Below, piece by piece: positions 8,055 through 16,215 of a DNA stretch of 64,000 nucleotides. Source of the stretch: a virus; IMG/VR virus record IMGVR_UViG_3300045941_000233, positions 1 through 64,000 of that record, one strand, 5' to 3'. The translations under genes were made by a program, and so were the position numbers. The notes under the pieces are model-generated. The model was not told the origin of the DNA. It ran no database searches and worked only from the letters and a program-made list of their open reading frames with translations. Every line of letters begins with the position of its first letter. Position 1 is the first letter of the stretch.

Positions 8055-8127
8055 GCGCCCGTAGCTCAATGGACAGAGCGCCGGCCTACGGAGCCGGAGG
8101 TTGCAGGTTCGAGCCCTGCCGGGCGTG
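8055..8127 (+). tRNA. tRNA-Arg (anticodon ACG)
   Basis: The cloverleaf folds by eye: acceptor GCGCCCG with CGGGCGT (G-U closing pair), D arm GCTC...GAGC, anticodon stem CCGGC/GCCGG with loop CTACGGA (anticodon ACG), five-base variable loop, T arm GCAGG-TTCGAGC-CCTGC. CCA is not encoded. It lies 650 bases from the integrase gene, so it could be a phage tRNA or mark an attachment site. Both flanks look phage-like, which favours the first. Confidence 0.93.
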
Positions 8128-8337
8128 CTATTAGCACCTATCGGAAATATCGGAAAAACCTGGATTTGACGGCAGCGCGGCGGCCCCCGGGCCGGTGGTC
8201 AATTGGCGGTTTTTGCTCGATCGCGACAGGTTCGCCAACTGTCCACAGTGACAACCGCGCTTGCCGTCTTTTCCAGATTTTCCGTTTTTGCGTGATTTGA
8301 CGGGCATTTAAGTATCAGCTAATGTGGAGGAATGCAA

Positions 8338-8592
8338 GTGACCGAACTTCAAAAATTCTGCAAAAACATTCGTTTCCTTGCTGAAATCCAGCATATTTCG
8401 CAGGAGCAATTGGCGGATTCTGCAGATATTACGACCACCCACCTGAACCGCATCCTCTGCGGCAACGTGCCGAACGTCAGTTTCAGGATTTGCTCGCAAT
8501 TGGCGTCCGCGCTGGGCCGTCAGCTAACCGATTTGCTCGTAGATCCGAGGGAGTTCATGTTGAGCTACGAGGAAACTGGGGCGGTTGCGTAA
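8338..8592 (+). CDS. XRE-family HTH regulator (repressor-like)
   Basis: 84 aa. TGGAGG spaced seven bases from GTG at 8338 favours that start; the ATG at 8332 sits too close. Residues ~5-65 form a Cro/cI-type HTH: FCKNIRFLAEIQHISQEQLAD, then ADITTTHLNRILCG and SFRICSQLASALGRQLTDLL. No dimerisation or peptidase domain. It is placed between int and the replication operon, where phage repressors usually sit. It is the best candidate regulator for the 16-base operator just downstream (8679-8694), but that link is inference. A weak TTGACG-17-TAATGT pair lies at 8298-8326. Confidence 0.8.
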   Translation: MTELQKFCKNIRFLAEIQHISQEQLADSADITTTHLNRILCGNVPNVSFRICSQLASALGRQLTDLLVDPREFMLSYEETGAVA

Positions 8593-8667
8593 AAAAATCT
8601 TTCGCTGTTTTCGCTGGGATTTTGCGGCATTTCCGTCGTTCGCCGCCAGAATTTTTCCCTAGTGGTA

Positions 8668-8695
8668 TTGACGGTACATTGTAGAGTCGTTTAAT
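8668..8695 (+). promoter_or_regulatory. Promoter with operator, csrA/replication operon
   Basis: TTGACG (8668-8673), 16 bases, TTTAAT (8690-8695). The spacer and -10 are covered by TTGTAGAGTCGTTTAA (8679-8694), which matches 13 of 16 bases of the element at 39659-39674 and sits at the same distance from the -35 as in the promoters at 39658-39685 and 43292-43319. It would give a leader of about 260 bases before csrA. Confidence 0.65.
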
Positions 8696-8903
8696 TTGCT
8701 CCCCACGCTTGAATGACATGACGGATTGTCACCCGTCGGGCATTCAGGAAAAGCCTGTCGCGTCTTTCGGTCAAGCTGACCGGCCGGCGCGATGAAATCG
8801 TTCGTGCGGTTACGCATGCGCCCTGTCGGGTCTCCGGACCCAGCAACAGGCGACGGATCGCGGTTGAAGTGGATGTAGGGCCGTGTGCTCGCAAATGGGT
8901 TTA

Positions 8904-8943
8904 GTGCGCGCCGCCACGGGCGAGTGTCGGCGCGCACGTTTTT
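8904..8943 (+). promoter_or_regulatory. Leader hairpin before csrA (attenuator-like)
   Basis: Perfect 9-bp stem GTGCGCGCC (8904-8912) / GGCGCGCAC (8929-8937) followed by GTTTTTGC, a terminator-like shape ending just before the csrA ribosome site. It could attenuate read-through into the operon or end an upstream transcript. Confidence 0.55.
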
Positions 8944-8960
8944 GCACGGAGGCTGCAAGG

Positions 8961-9152
8961 ATGCTCGTTTTGACACGGAAGGTAGGTCAGGAGCTGGTGA
9001 TTGAAGACGACATAGTCGTCAAGGTTACGCGGGTGAAAGGCAACATCGTGAAACTCGGTGTTTCCGCTCCCCGCGAGGTTAGGGTGCGGCGCGGCGAACT
9101 GCGACGTTTGCCGATTGCCGACGACGACAAGGACATAGACGAAAAACCGTAG
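8961..9152 (+). CDS. csrA: CsrA carbon storage regulator (first copy)
   Basis: 63 aa starting MLVLTRKVGQELVIEDDIVV, the canonical CsrA beginning with the RNA-contacting LVLTR strand; the VRRGEL strand near the end is the second RNA-binding edge. CsrA dimers bind GGA motifs in mRNA leaders and block or stabilise them. Its own leader has CACGGAGG and GCAAGGATG (8955-8963), the latter very close to the CsrA consensus, so autoregulation is likely. It opens the replication operon. A second, divergent csrA lies at 36724. Confidence 0.92.
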   Translation: MLVLTRKVGQELVIEDDIVVKVTRVKGNIVKLGVSAPREVRVRRGELRRLPIADDDKDIDEKP

Positions 9153-9275
9153 GCACGGAAATGCTCAGCGTGCTGCCAAGCGCAGATGGTACTCAACGCG
9201 TACCCGAGAGGGGATAGGGCAGGATTGTAGTCCCTACGTGCCTGCGGTGTTTCGTCAGCGACAAGGAGCCCGACG

Positions 9276-9788
9276 ATGGTACAGATCCCGATACGGGATG
9301 TGGCGACGACTGCGCCGGCGGCTGCTGAGGCGCCGGAAAATTTCGCGGCGGAGCTGAGCGAGATTGTTTGCCCGCTGACGGGCGAAATCGCCGACGTCAA
9401 AGACGCCGACGGATTGATCGACTTATTCGAGCGTCTGAAGGAAAAGAATGACGCTATCTATGCGGCGATGCTTCGCTGCCGGACGGCCCTGTCCGAGCTG
9501 ACGGAAGGCGACGCCGCCACCCGCCGGGTTCGCGGCAAGCGACGCGCGGCCAAGATCGAAATGCCGAAAGTCAGTTTCGAGCAGTCTGTGCTCAAGGAGT
9601 TGTGGAATTCGCACCCCGAGCTGGCTGTTGAGTATCTGAAGATCGAATCAATTGGCGTCCAAATGACGCCGTACAAGAAGCTAGTCAACACGACTGGCAC
9701 TGGCGCCGACTTCAAATATTTTCGCGATGCACTGACGGCCGCCTGTCGCGGCCGCGCCGGTACGCCGAGTGTCACGGTGGAGCAATAA
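9276..9788 (+). CDS. Replication-module protein with MVQIP N-terminus
   Basis: 170 aa. Starts MVQIPIRDV, a tag shared with the ERCC4 nuclease (17324) and the protein at 19073. A charged helix (LIDLFERLKEKNDAIYAAML, residues ~47-67) and a compact C-terminal region (ELAVEYLKIESIGVQMTPYKK) follow. The CGACAAGGAG site is the operon's recurrent ribosome motif. No family recognised. Operon position suggests a DNA metabolism role. Confidence 0.75.
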   Translation: MVQIPIRDVATTAPAAAEAPENFAAELSEIVCPLTGEIADVKDADGLIDLFERLKEKNDAIYAAMLRCRTALSELTEGDAATRRVRGKRRAAKIEMPKVSFEQSVLKELWNSHPELAVEYLKIESIGVQMTPYKKLVNTTGTGADFKYFRDALTAACRGRAGTPSVTVEQ

Positions 9789-9794
9789 GCGGCA

Positions 9795-10259
9795 ATGGAA
9801 GCTGCAGTCATTACCCGCGAGACCGCCGAGCACAACAAGCAATGCCGGCAAGACGCCGAAGAGATGATGCAATTCATCGGCGACCGGCCGCTGCGCTTTT
9901 GGGAATGTCTGGCCGGGATGATTGCAGCCAAACGATCGATGCTAGGAGGCAAGATCGAAAATGAAGATCAACCCAAACTATCGCCGGATTCGAGCCCTGG
10001 CCGCAGCGCACGAAGCGGTCGCAGCGATGCTACTGCTGGCGGCAATCAAACGGACGTCGAAGCAGCTTTGGAGCTGGTTGACGAAATCGAAGAGCTGGCC
10101 GAGCAAATGCCGTCGGCCGGCCAAGAGTTTGCCGAATCGGTGCTCGCAAACGCAAAATCGATCGCGGCCACTATTGAGCGGAGTGGTCGAGTCAGCCCTG
10201 CGCAGCGCAAAGCACTGAATAATTTCGCCGACGGCTTGGCCGCCTGGATTCACGACTGA
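9795..10259 (+). CDS. Hypothetical protein, 154 aa
   Basis: Mostly helical and acidic. A low-complexity Ser/Gly/Arg linker (SPGRSARSGRSD, ~65-80) separates an N-terminal helical part from a C-terminal one ending SPAQRKALNNFADGLAAWIHD. That ending resembles the short helical C-terminal modules found on phage recombination proteins, as in the next large gene. It starts six bases after the previous stop. Function unknown. Confidence 0.7.
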   Translation: MEAAVITRETAEHNKQCRQDAEEMMQFIGDRPLRFWECLAGMIAAKRSMLGGKIENEDQPKLSPDSSPGRSARSGRSDATAGGNQTDVEAALELVDEIEELAEQMPSAGQEFAESVLANAKSIAATIERSGRVSPAQRKALNNFADGLAAWIHD

Positions 10260-10289
10260 CAGTTTTTTCAACCAAAAGGAGTCTGCTGG

Positions 10290-10562
10290 ATGGCAAGGAT
10301 CAATTTGGGTGACACCGCCCGCGACCGGATTACAGGATTCGAGGGCGTTGTGACTGGCACGCATGACTGGCTGAACGGTTGCCGGACCATTTCAATTCAG
10401 CCGCCAAAGCTGAAGGAAGACGGCTTGCCGGTCGATCCAAAATCGTTCGATGAGCCGCAGTTGATTTTGATTTCATCGGCTGTGCGGCCGGTGCATGAAT
10501 CTCCCACGCCAGCAATCGCCGGCGGCCCAAAAGACGAACCGACGCGGCGACTGTCGCCGTAG
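10290..10562 (+). CDS. SH3/KOW-like conserved phage protein
   Basis: 90 aa. ARINLGDTARDRITGFEGVV is the beta-barrel pattern of a small KOW/SH3-like phage family (LGD, RDxxTGFxGxVT, then LNGC and IQPPKL) commonly found in phage early regions. The C-terminal 25 residues are Pro-rich and probably disordered. AAAAGGAG lies at normal spacing. The molecular role of the family is not known. Confidence 0.75.
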   Translation: MARINLGDTARDRITGFEGVVTGTHDWLNGCRTISIQPPKLKEDGLPVDPKSFDEPQLILISSAVRPVHESPTPAIAGGPKDEPTRRLSP

Positions 10563-10609
10563 CTAACCCGTTCATTTTCTGTTCCCAAGCGACAAGGAGT
10601 TTTTCGTAA

Positions 10610-12499
10610 ATGAGTACCGCGACACTAGAGCGACCGCCGACCCAGGCGGCGAACGGCCAGCAATCCAAAGCGGATTTTTTGTCGCCGCTTTGGGGCGATA
10701 TCGACATTCCGATCATCATCGGGACCGGCGACTTCGGCCAGGGAAAGACTCTCTTCGGTCTAACGATCGCGCCGGGGCCCGTAACGCTGTGCTACGACCA
10801 GGAGGGCAGCAGCCTGACTTACCGGTCGATCGACTTCGACCACGTCGATATGGCCGCCGAGTTGATGAAGCTGTATCCCGACGGCTTCACGCCGGAGCAG
10901 CGGTTTTTGTGGTGGCGCGACGACGTGATACGACGCGGCAAGGCGGGCGGCCGCCAGGGTCGTTATCGCGTGATGATGACTGACCCTATGTCCGAGATTG
11001 AAGACGGTCTGGCCGACCACGTTCGCAAAAACATCACCAAATTCGGACTGACCAGCAACCAGGCCGACAAGTCGCCAGGGCTGTTCTGGGGCGTGATGAA
11101 GCGCGAATGGAAACTGACCCTCGACCGGTTCCGGATTTACTTCGACACGATTTACGGGACGGTTCATCTTCGCAATGAATTCGTCGGCAATTCCCCGAGC
11201 GGCAAGCAGGAGCCCAAGGGCAAGGAAACGCTGTTCGAGCTGGCCAGCCTGTTTCTGTGGTTCGACCGCCCCAAGGATCCAAGCGGCGCCGTATCGGCCG
11301 TGCCGGCGGCGAACGTGCTCAAATCGCGACTTGCCCGCACGACGATGATCGACGGCGAGCTGCAGATTGCTCCGGTCCTGCCGCCGCGACTGCCGCGGGC
11401 GACGCCCAAAGCGATTCGCGACTACATCGCCACCCCTCCGGACTACTCGAAACTCAAAAAGGATGAGCGAGTCAAGGAAAAGGAATTCACCGAAGAGGAA
11501 AAGCTGCGATTGCAGGCGCAGATCGCATCGGACCAAGCGGCCGCGTCGCAAGCCGAGCTGTCACGCATCGACAGGATGCAGCAAGCGGCGGCAGCCCAAG
11601 CCGCGCGACTGGCCACGACGCAACAGCCGCCGGATGCGGCCGGCGAGCACGCCGACCGTTCCCAGCAGAAATCGGCAGCGGCCACCGGCGGATTGGTCTC
11701 CGCCGGCAAAGTCGCGCAAATCGTCAGCCTGTTCAGCCAGTGCTTTGCGACCCCTGACGATTTGGGCGCCTGGCTGCAGCCGAAGCTGTCGCAGTGGGGA
11801 GTCGGCAAGGTTTCGCAGCTTACTCAATCGCAAGGCGAGCAGCTTGAAATCGACCTGACGGAGTTGCTGGCCCGCGGCAGGGTTGCCGACGCGATGGCGA
11901 AGGGTGCGGCGCTGTTGGCCACCCAAGGGCCCGGCAACGCCATGAAGGATCCGCCTTTCGAGCCGTCGCCGGAGTCGGTTCAGCAATCAGCCGAGCCGGA
12001 AACTTCGACCGTTCCGCCGGCCGGTGTTGCTGAGCTGGCGGAGCACGTCACGCAATCGCTTTCGGCTGAAAAGCCGCCGCGGCCGGTGAGTCCGTCGCAG
12101 ATCAAGGAATTCACGATCCTATTGCCGCAGGCGTTCGCTACGGACGCCGAGCTGGCCGCCGGGGTTCCACCGCTACTTGCGCCTTACGGCGGCCAGCGTT
12201 TTTCTCAACTGACAGAACCGCAAGCCGACGTCGTGCTGGCGAATCTCAGGATTAAAGTCGGCATGCGGACTGGCGCCGCGGCCGGACCCAATGCGCCCGG
12301 TTCGATTACGGCCGAGCAAGTGCAGAGCCTGAAAGGCTTGGCGGAAAAGACCGGCTGGACCTACGACCAGCAAGCGGAGTGGCTGAAGCAATTCGGCGTC
12401 GTGAATTTCAAGGGCCTGACGTTCAATCAGGGCGCCAGCCGGATCAATGAGCTAATCAAAATCGCGGAAGGATTCGCAGGAGGTGCACCGGGAAACTAG
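10610..12499 (+). CDS. Sak4/RecA-like ATPase with three C-terminal repeats
   Basis: 629 aa. Walker A is GTGDFGQGKT (38-47) and the Walker B strand VMMTDP (121-126), in a small RecA-like core (to ~250) of the phage Sak4 / nucleotide-binding type used in single-strand annealing recombination. A charged coiled stretch (~275-340) is followed by three diverged copies of a ~60-residue helical module at about 361-419, 490-550 and 563-619 (pattern S..Q...L...L...LT..QA..L). The ribosome site is CGACAAGGAG. The gene ends GGA-AAC-TAG inside a complete -1 frameshift signal, so a longer 701-aa form is predicted. Its neighbours (12686, 13693) fit a recombination/replication complex. Confidence 0.82.
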   Translation: MSTATLERPPTQAANGQQSKADFLSPLWGDIDIPIIIGTGDFGQGKTLFGLTIAPGPVTLCYDQEGSSLTYRSIDFDHVDMAAELMKLYPDGFTPEQRFLWWRDDVIRRGKAGGRQGRYRVMMTDPMSEIEDGLADHVRKNITKFGLTSNQADKSPGLFWGVMKREWKLTLDRFRIYFDTIYGTVHLRNEFVGNSPSGKQEPKGKETLFELASLFLWFDRPKDPSGAVSAVPAANVLKSRLARTTMIDGELQIAPVLPPRLPRATPKAIRDYIATPPDYSKLKKDERVKEKEFTEEEKLRLQAQIASDQAAASQAELSRIDRMQQAAAAQAARLATTQQPPDAAGEHADRSQQKSAAATGGLVSAGKVAQIVSLFSQCFATPDDLGAWLQPKLSQWGVGKVSQLTQSQGEQLEIDLTELLARGRVADAMAKGAALLATQGPGNAMKDPPFEPSPESVQQSAEPETSTVPPAGVAELAEHVTQSLSAEKPPRPVSPSQIKEFTILLPQAFATDAELAAGVPPLLAPYGGQRFSQLTEPQADVVLANLRIKVGMRTGAAAGPNAPGSITAEQVQSLKGLAEKTGWTYDQQAEWLKQFGVVNFKGLTFNQGASRINELIKIAEGFAGGAPGN

Positions 12500-12538
12500 C
12501 GGCTGGCGCAGCCTTCTGGCCGGCGGAGCTGCGCCAGC
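12478..12538 (+). promoter_or_regulatory. -1 programmed ribosomal frameshift signal
   Basis: AGGAGG (12478-12483), slippery heptamer G_GGA_AAC (12490-12496) in the zero frame, stop TAG (12497-12499), five-base spacer, then a perfect 11-bp stem GCTGGCGCAGC (12502-12512) / GCTGCGCCAGC (12528-12538) with a 15-base loop. All three known stimulatory parts of a bacterial -1 site are present. No T-run follows the stem, so a terminator is unlikely. Confidence 0.82.
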
Positions 12539-12714
12539 TTGTAACCGCCTACGGCCCCCGCGCCGTGTGGGATGCCGGCTTTGATGTACTTGGCTATCCG
12601 CCCACTTGGGCGAGCCACAAATACGAACGCGATTCACTGATAAGGTTTCTGTTTGACAATTCCAAAAACGACAAGGAGCTAGAGCATGCCACAGATTTCG
12701 ACAGTGGGAAGTGA
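12496..12714 (+). CDS. -1 frame extension of the Sak4-like ATPase
   Basis: After slippage at AAC the ribosome reads CTA at 12496 and continues for 72 codons to TGA at 12712-12714, giving a 701-aa product. The extension reads LAAGAAFWPAELRQLVTAYG ... AVWDAGFDVLGYPPTWASHK, and its first half has normal high-GC coding choices. The open frame starts at 12451 but contains no ATG, GTG, TTG or CTG upstream of the slip site in a usable place, so independent initiation is unlikely. It overlaps the next gene by 29 bases and contains that gene's ribosome site. No known domain. A decayed gene fragment is the alternative. Confidence 0.72.
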   Translation, partial: LAAGAAFWPAELRQLVTAYGPRAVWDAGFDVLGYPPTWASHKYERDSLIRFLFDNSKNDKELEHATDFDSGK

Positions 12715-13435
12715 CCCTACCAAGGGCAGCGGTGATTGGTTGACCGAAGAATGCGACGTCATTCTATCGGTCGAAGAGTACAAGGAAGCCGGCGTCGGGA
12801 CCGAAGATTATCACTGCCTCATCACGGCGGTAGTTCACTCTTCGACCGTTCCGAGCCAAGTCGGCAAAAAGGTGAAGGACCAAAAATTCTTCTTCCTCAA
12901 GAGCCAGAACAAGATTTTCGAGTTGTCTTGCGCTCTGGGTCTCTATACCAAGCCGAAGTGGGAGCAGGATGTTGCCGCCGGGGCGGCGCCGAATATCCCG
13001 CTCGAAGGATGCGGCGGCATGATGTTCGCGACGCCGGTGCGGCATAAGAAATGGCGGGAGCCGGACGATACTCAGTATTGGTCCGAGCAGCTTCAAGTCG
13101 CGAAGCAGAACGGCGACGAAAAAAAGGCCAAGCGCTGCCAGGACGTGCTGCAAGCCAAGCGCGGCATGCTGCAGATTGGCGGCGATTCCGGCTTCACGTT
13201 CTGGGCACTTGGCGACCCGCAGTCGGACGGCATTCCGATCGATGCCGCGACGATGGCTATGCTGTCGGCCACGTTCCCGCACGGGCTGCCGACAAAGATG
13301 GGCACGCCCCGCAAGCGCGGCGAGTCGGCCGGCCCACAAATGCCGGCGAAGAAGACCGCTCCGTCTAATGGCAACGGCGGTGCAGCTCCGGCGCAGCAGC
13401 CGGCGGGGGCTGGTTTCGGCAGTCAGTTCGTTTAA
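12686..13435 (+). CDS. Putative ssDNA-binding or accessory recombination protein
   Basis: 249 aa, directly after the Sak4-like ATPase with a CGACAAGGAG site. The N-terminal ~120 residues (VILSVEEYKEAG, HCLITAVVHSS, KFFFLKSQNKIFELSCALGL) look like an OB-type or DUF669-like beta domain. A helical part follows, then a Pro/Ala/Gly/Asn-rich disordered tail ending GFGSQFV, a layout like SSB proteins. Phages often pair such a protein with Sak4 ATPases. The assignment rests on context and layout, not on a clear motif. Confidence 0.6.
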   Translation: MPQISTVGSDPTKGSGDWLTEECDVILSVEEYKEAGVGTEDYHCLITAVVHSSTVPSQVGKKVKDQKFFFLKSQNKIFELSCALGLYTKPKWEQDVAAGAAPNIPLEGCGGMMFATPVRHKKWREPDDTQYWSEQLQVAKQNGDEKKAKRCQDVLQAKRGMLQIGGDSGFTFWALGDPQSDGIPIDAATMAMLSATFPHGLPTKMGTPRKRGESAGPQMPAKKTAPSNGNGGAAPAQQPAGAGFGSQFV

Positions 13436-13473
13436 TCGACGATCGTTTTTGAAGCGAGCAAGGAGGCAACGCC

Positions 13474-13557
13474 TTGTCGCTGCCCGGCTGTCGGTATCTG
13501 TGTTTTGGCAAGCGCAAAATCCGGCAGCCGGGTTTTCTAAACCATCCGAGCCGATAA
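13474..13557 (+). CDS. Possible 27-aa ORF with TTG start
   Basis: In the 257-base gap 13436-13692, AAGGAGG (13460-13466) is spaced seven bases from a TTG that opens a 27-codon frame (LSLPGCRYLCFGKRKIRQPG...). The strong ribosome site is the only support. A GTG frame at about 13562 runs into the next gene but has no ribosome site. The rest of the gap shows nothing. Confidence 0.3.
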   Translation: MSLPGCRYLCFGKRKIRQPGFLNHPSR

Positions 13558-13692
13558 CGCCGTGGAGTCGGTGAAAGCGGCGCGCTCGATCATCTCGCTT
13601 GCCGCGAGGCAAGAACCAATTCGAGCATTTCGCGTCATAACGGGATACCCGCCGGCGGTCCCGGCCGAATCACGGCGCGCCGGCAAATTTTT

Positions 13693-16191
13693 ATGGCTAA
13701 AGCAAACGTCGAAATAACCGCTACGCTGCTATTCGAGCGGCGACCGCCAAACTGCGAGAATTTTTTTATCGCGGAGTGTCGCGTCGTCGGCGGAGAATAC
13801 GACGGCAAGACAATCAAGTTTGTCGGCAACTGCGAAGAGGGCGAGCTGCAGCCGCAACTGACGTATCGGTTTTACGGCTATTGGAAAGACGATCCGAAGT
13901 GGGGACTGCAATTCAACGTCGTTACGTTCGTGATGGCCATGCCGCACGGCCGCCAGGGGATCGTTAAGTATCTTGAAATCAATTGCGACGAAATCGGCAA
14001 GGCCAGGGCCGAACAGCTTTGGAACAAATTCAATGCGGACGCGGTTCGTGTTTGCCGTGAGCATCCGGAAATTCTGGCTGATTCGATCAAGGGGCTGTCG
14101 CTCGAACAGGCGCAGCACATCAGCGACCAGTTGAAGGCGGCCGAGTCGGTGGAGTCGGTATCGATCGAGCTGATCGATTTTTTCGCCGGCATGAATGTTC
14201 CCAAGTCGGTTTACAAGGAAGCGCTGCGGCTGTGGGGCAACAAAGCTACGGAGCTATTCAAGATAAATCCGTATCTCATGCTGGCGCTGAACGGTATCGG
14301 TTTCCTGAAAGCCGACAACATTTACTGCCAGTTGGGGCTACCGCTAGGACGGACGAAGCGGCAGATTCACTGCCTGAACTACGAAGCGAAGCAAGTCGAA
14401 GATACTTGGGTCTCTGACGGGCAAGCCACCCAGCTCCTGCAGAAAAAAATCGCCGGGACAGGTGTAAACCTGGAACGAGCCCTGGCCGTCGGCACGCGGG
14501 CGAAAATGTTCACGACCAAGCGGCACTGTGGAAAGTGCGGCGGCAGCGGCCGCGGCATGATTCCGGACCTATTCGACGGCGAGACTCTTGTTGATGGGCC
14601 ATGTATAGCATGCCGCGGCAGCGGCGGCCCGCGGTGGATTGCCCTGGCGCAGCGGGCGGCCAATGAGCAGATCGTCGCCGAGAAAGCTTCGATTCTGTTG
14701 CGGACAACGTCACAATGGCCGGACGTCGGTTTGGTGAAGGGCGTTAGCGACCATCAGCGGGCGGCACTGGCGAATTCATTCAAGGCATCGCTGGCCTGCT
14801 TCATCGGCGGTCCCGGCACCGGAAAATCGCACACAACGGCCGCCCTGGTTCGCACGTTACTACAGAAATTCGGCGCCGGCAGTGTGGCCGCGGCAGCTCC
14901 CACCAACAAAGCGGCCGTGCGGCTGACGCAAGGCTTCCGCGCGAATGATATCGGCTTGAATGCGACGTCGATCCATAGCCTGCTGGGAGTCGAAAAGGTC
15001 GAAGACGGAAACTGGGAATTCCGGCATAGTCGCCGCAATCCGTTTCCCTATCGGGCAATTATTCTCGACGAAACGTCGATGCTTTCGACGGACCTGGCGG
15101 CGTGCGTCTTCGACGCGATCATGCCTGGCACGATGGTTTTAATGATTGGCGACACCGGTCAGTTGCCCCCGATTCAGCACGGCGCCGTACTCCGCGACTT
15201 TCTGGCCGCTGGCGTGCCGGTTGGCGAGCTGACCGAACCGCAGCGAAATGCCGGCGATTTGGTTTTCGCGTGCCAGGATATCAAGCAGGGCCGCCGGTTC
15301 CGCGAGTCGGCCGAGATCGATTTGGATTCGCTCCCGCCGCGCAACTTCAAATTTATCCATGCCAGCAACCCCGACGAACAGATCGAGGAATTGCATAAGC
15401 TGTTGGATTGGGCGAAGTCGATTGGCCTGGACCCGGTCTGGGACTGCCAAGTCATGTCGGCGGTCAACAAGACGTCGAAGGTCAGCCGCGAGGTTCTGAA
15501 CAAGATCCTTCAGGAGCGTTTCAATCCAGGCGATCAAGCCAATTTCCGCGTCAAGGATAAAGTGATTTGCGATGAAAACGGTTTCTACAAAACGGCGGCT
15601 GCGCCTAGCAACCCGCCAACGGATTTTGGCGGCGATCAAGGCGGAGGCGGCGACGAAGACGAATGTTTCATCGCAAAAGGCGAATTCGGCCAAGTGCTCG
15701 GAATCAACAAAAAATTCGTCGTCGTGAAATTCGACGAGGGCCGGATTGTCAGTTTCCCGCTGGGACGCGAACGGAAATCGAGCGTACCGGCCGACGGTGG
15801 AACGACTGAAAGCAGTTGCCCGATTCAGTTGGCCTATTCGTGCACCGTCCACCGCATGCAAGGCAGCGAGTGCAAGCTGGCCATTCCAATGATCGACGAA
15901 TCGGCCGGCGCGAAGTGGCTTGGCTGCCGCGAGCTGTTTTTTACCGCGATTAGCCGTGGCAAGCTGCTGACCCGTCCGATTGGCCAGCGGAGCACGGCCG
16001 ATGCGATGTGCAAAAAAGTGTCAATCGGGAAGCGGAAGACTTTCCTGGCGGAGCTGGTCAAGCAGTACCTGGGAAGCCAGCCGAAGGCGGCCGTGATAAC
16101 CGAACAGATGGCGATGGAGGCGGTCGATAGCGCCTTCAATCAGGGCAGCGAGTTATCGACGGATTTGGCGGCCGCGGGTGTAGTGGGGTAA
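13693..16191 (+). CDS. RecD2-like superfamily 1B DNA helicase with zinc insertion
   Basis: 832 aa. C-terminal helicase core: Walker A GGPGTGKS (~372-379), motif Ia PTNKAAVRLTQ, Walker B IILDETSML, motif III GDTGQLPPI, motif VI region YSCTVHRMQGSE and FTAISRGKLL. This is the RecD/AAA_30 family that unwinds DNA 5'-3'. The N-terminal ~230 residues resemble the RecD2 N-terminal and HhH-like region (LNGIGFLKADNIYCQLGL). An insertion at ~277-311 has two CxxCxGxG motifs (CGKCGGSGRG, CIACRGSGG), a DnaJ-type zinc finger not usual in RecD2. It probably acts with the Sak4 ATPase and the ERCC4 nuclease in phage replication or recombination. Confidence 0.88.
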   Translation: MAKANVEITATLLFERRPPNCENFFIAECRVVGGEYDGKTIKFVGNCEEGELQPQLTYRFYGYWKDDPKWGLQFNVVTFVMAMPHGRQGIVKYLEINCDEIGKARAEQLWNKFNADAVRVCREHPEILADSIKGLSLEQAQHISDQLKAAESVESVSIELIDFFAGMNVPKSVYKEALRLWGNKATELFKINPYLMLALNGIGFLKADNIYCQLGLPLGRTKRQIHCLNYEAKQVEDTWVSDGQATQLLQKKIAGTGVNLERALAVGTRAKMFTTKRHCGKCGGSGRGMIPDLFDGETLVDGPCIACRGSGGPRWIALAQRAANEQIVAEKASILLRTTSQWPDVGLVKGVSDHQRAALANSFKASLACFIGGPGTGKSHTTAALVRTLLQKFGAGSVAAAAPTNKAAVRLTQGFRANDIGLNATSIHSLLGVEKVEDGNWEFRHSRRNPFPYRAIILDETSMLSTDLAACVFDAIMPGTMVLMIGDTGQLPPIQHGAVLRDFLAAGVPVGELTEPQRNAGDLVFACQDIKQGRRFRESAEIDLDSLPPRNFKFIHASNPDEQIEELHKLLDWAKSIGLDPVWDCQVMSAVNKTSKVSREVLNKILQERFNPGDQANFRVKDKVICDENGFYKTAAAPSNPPTDFGGDQGGGGDEDECFIAKGEFGQVLGINKKFVVVKFDEGRIVSFPLGRERKSSVPADGGTTESSCPIQLAYSCTVHRMQGSECKLAIPMIDESAGAKWLGCRELFFTAISRGKLLTRPIGQRSTADAMCKKVSIGKRKTFLAELVKQYLGSQPKAAVITEQMAMEAVDSAFNQGSELSTDLAAAGVVG

Positions 16192-16215
16192 ACGGAAAAC
16201 GGATGGAGCCTAAAA

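Noticed and set aside
8055-8127. tRNA-Arg as proven attachment site / prophage edge
   Set aside because: No second copy of its 3' end is visible, and phage-type genes with the same ribosome motifs lie on both sides.
12502-12538. Stem after the Sak4-like gene as terminator
   Set aside because: No T-run, a gene without its own promoter follows, and the stem is correctly spaced from a slippery heptamer.
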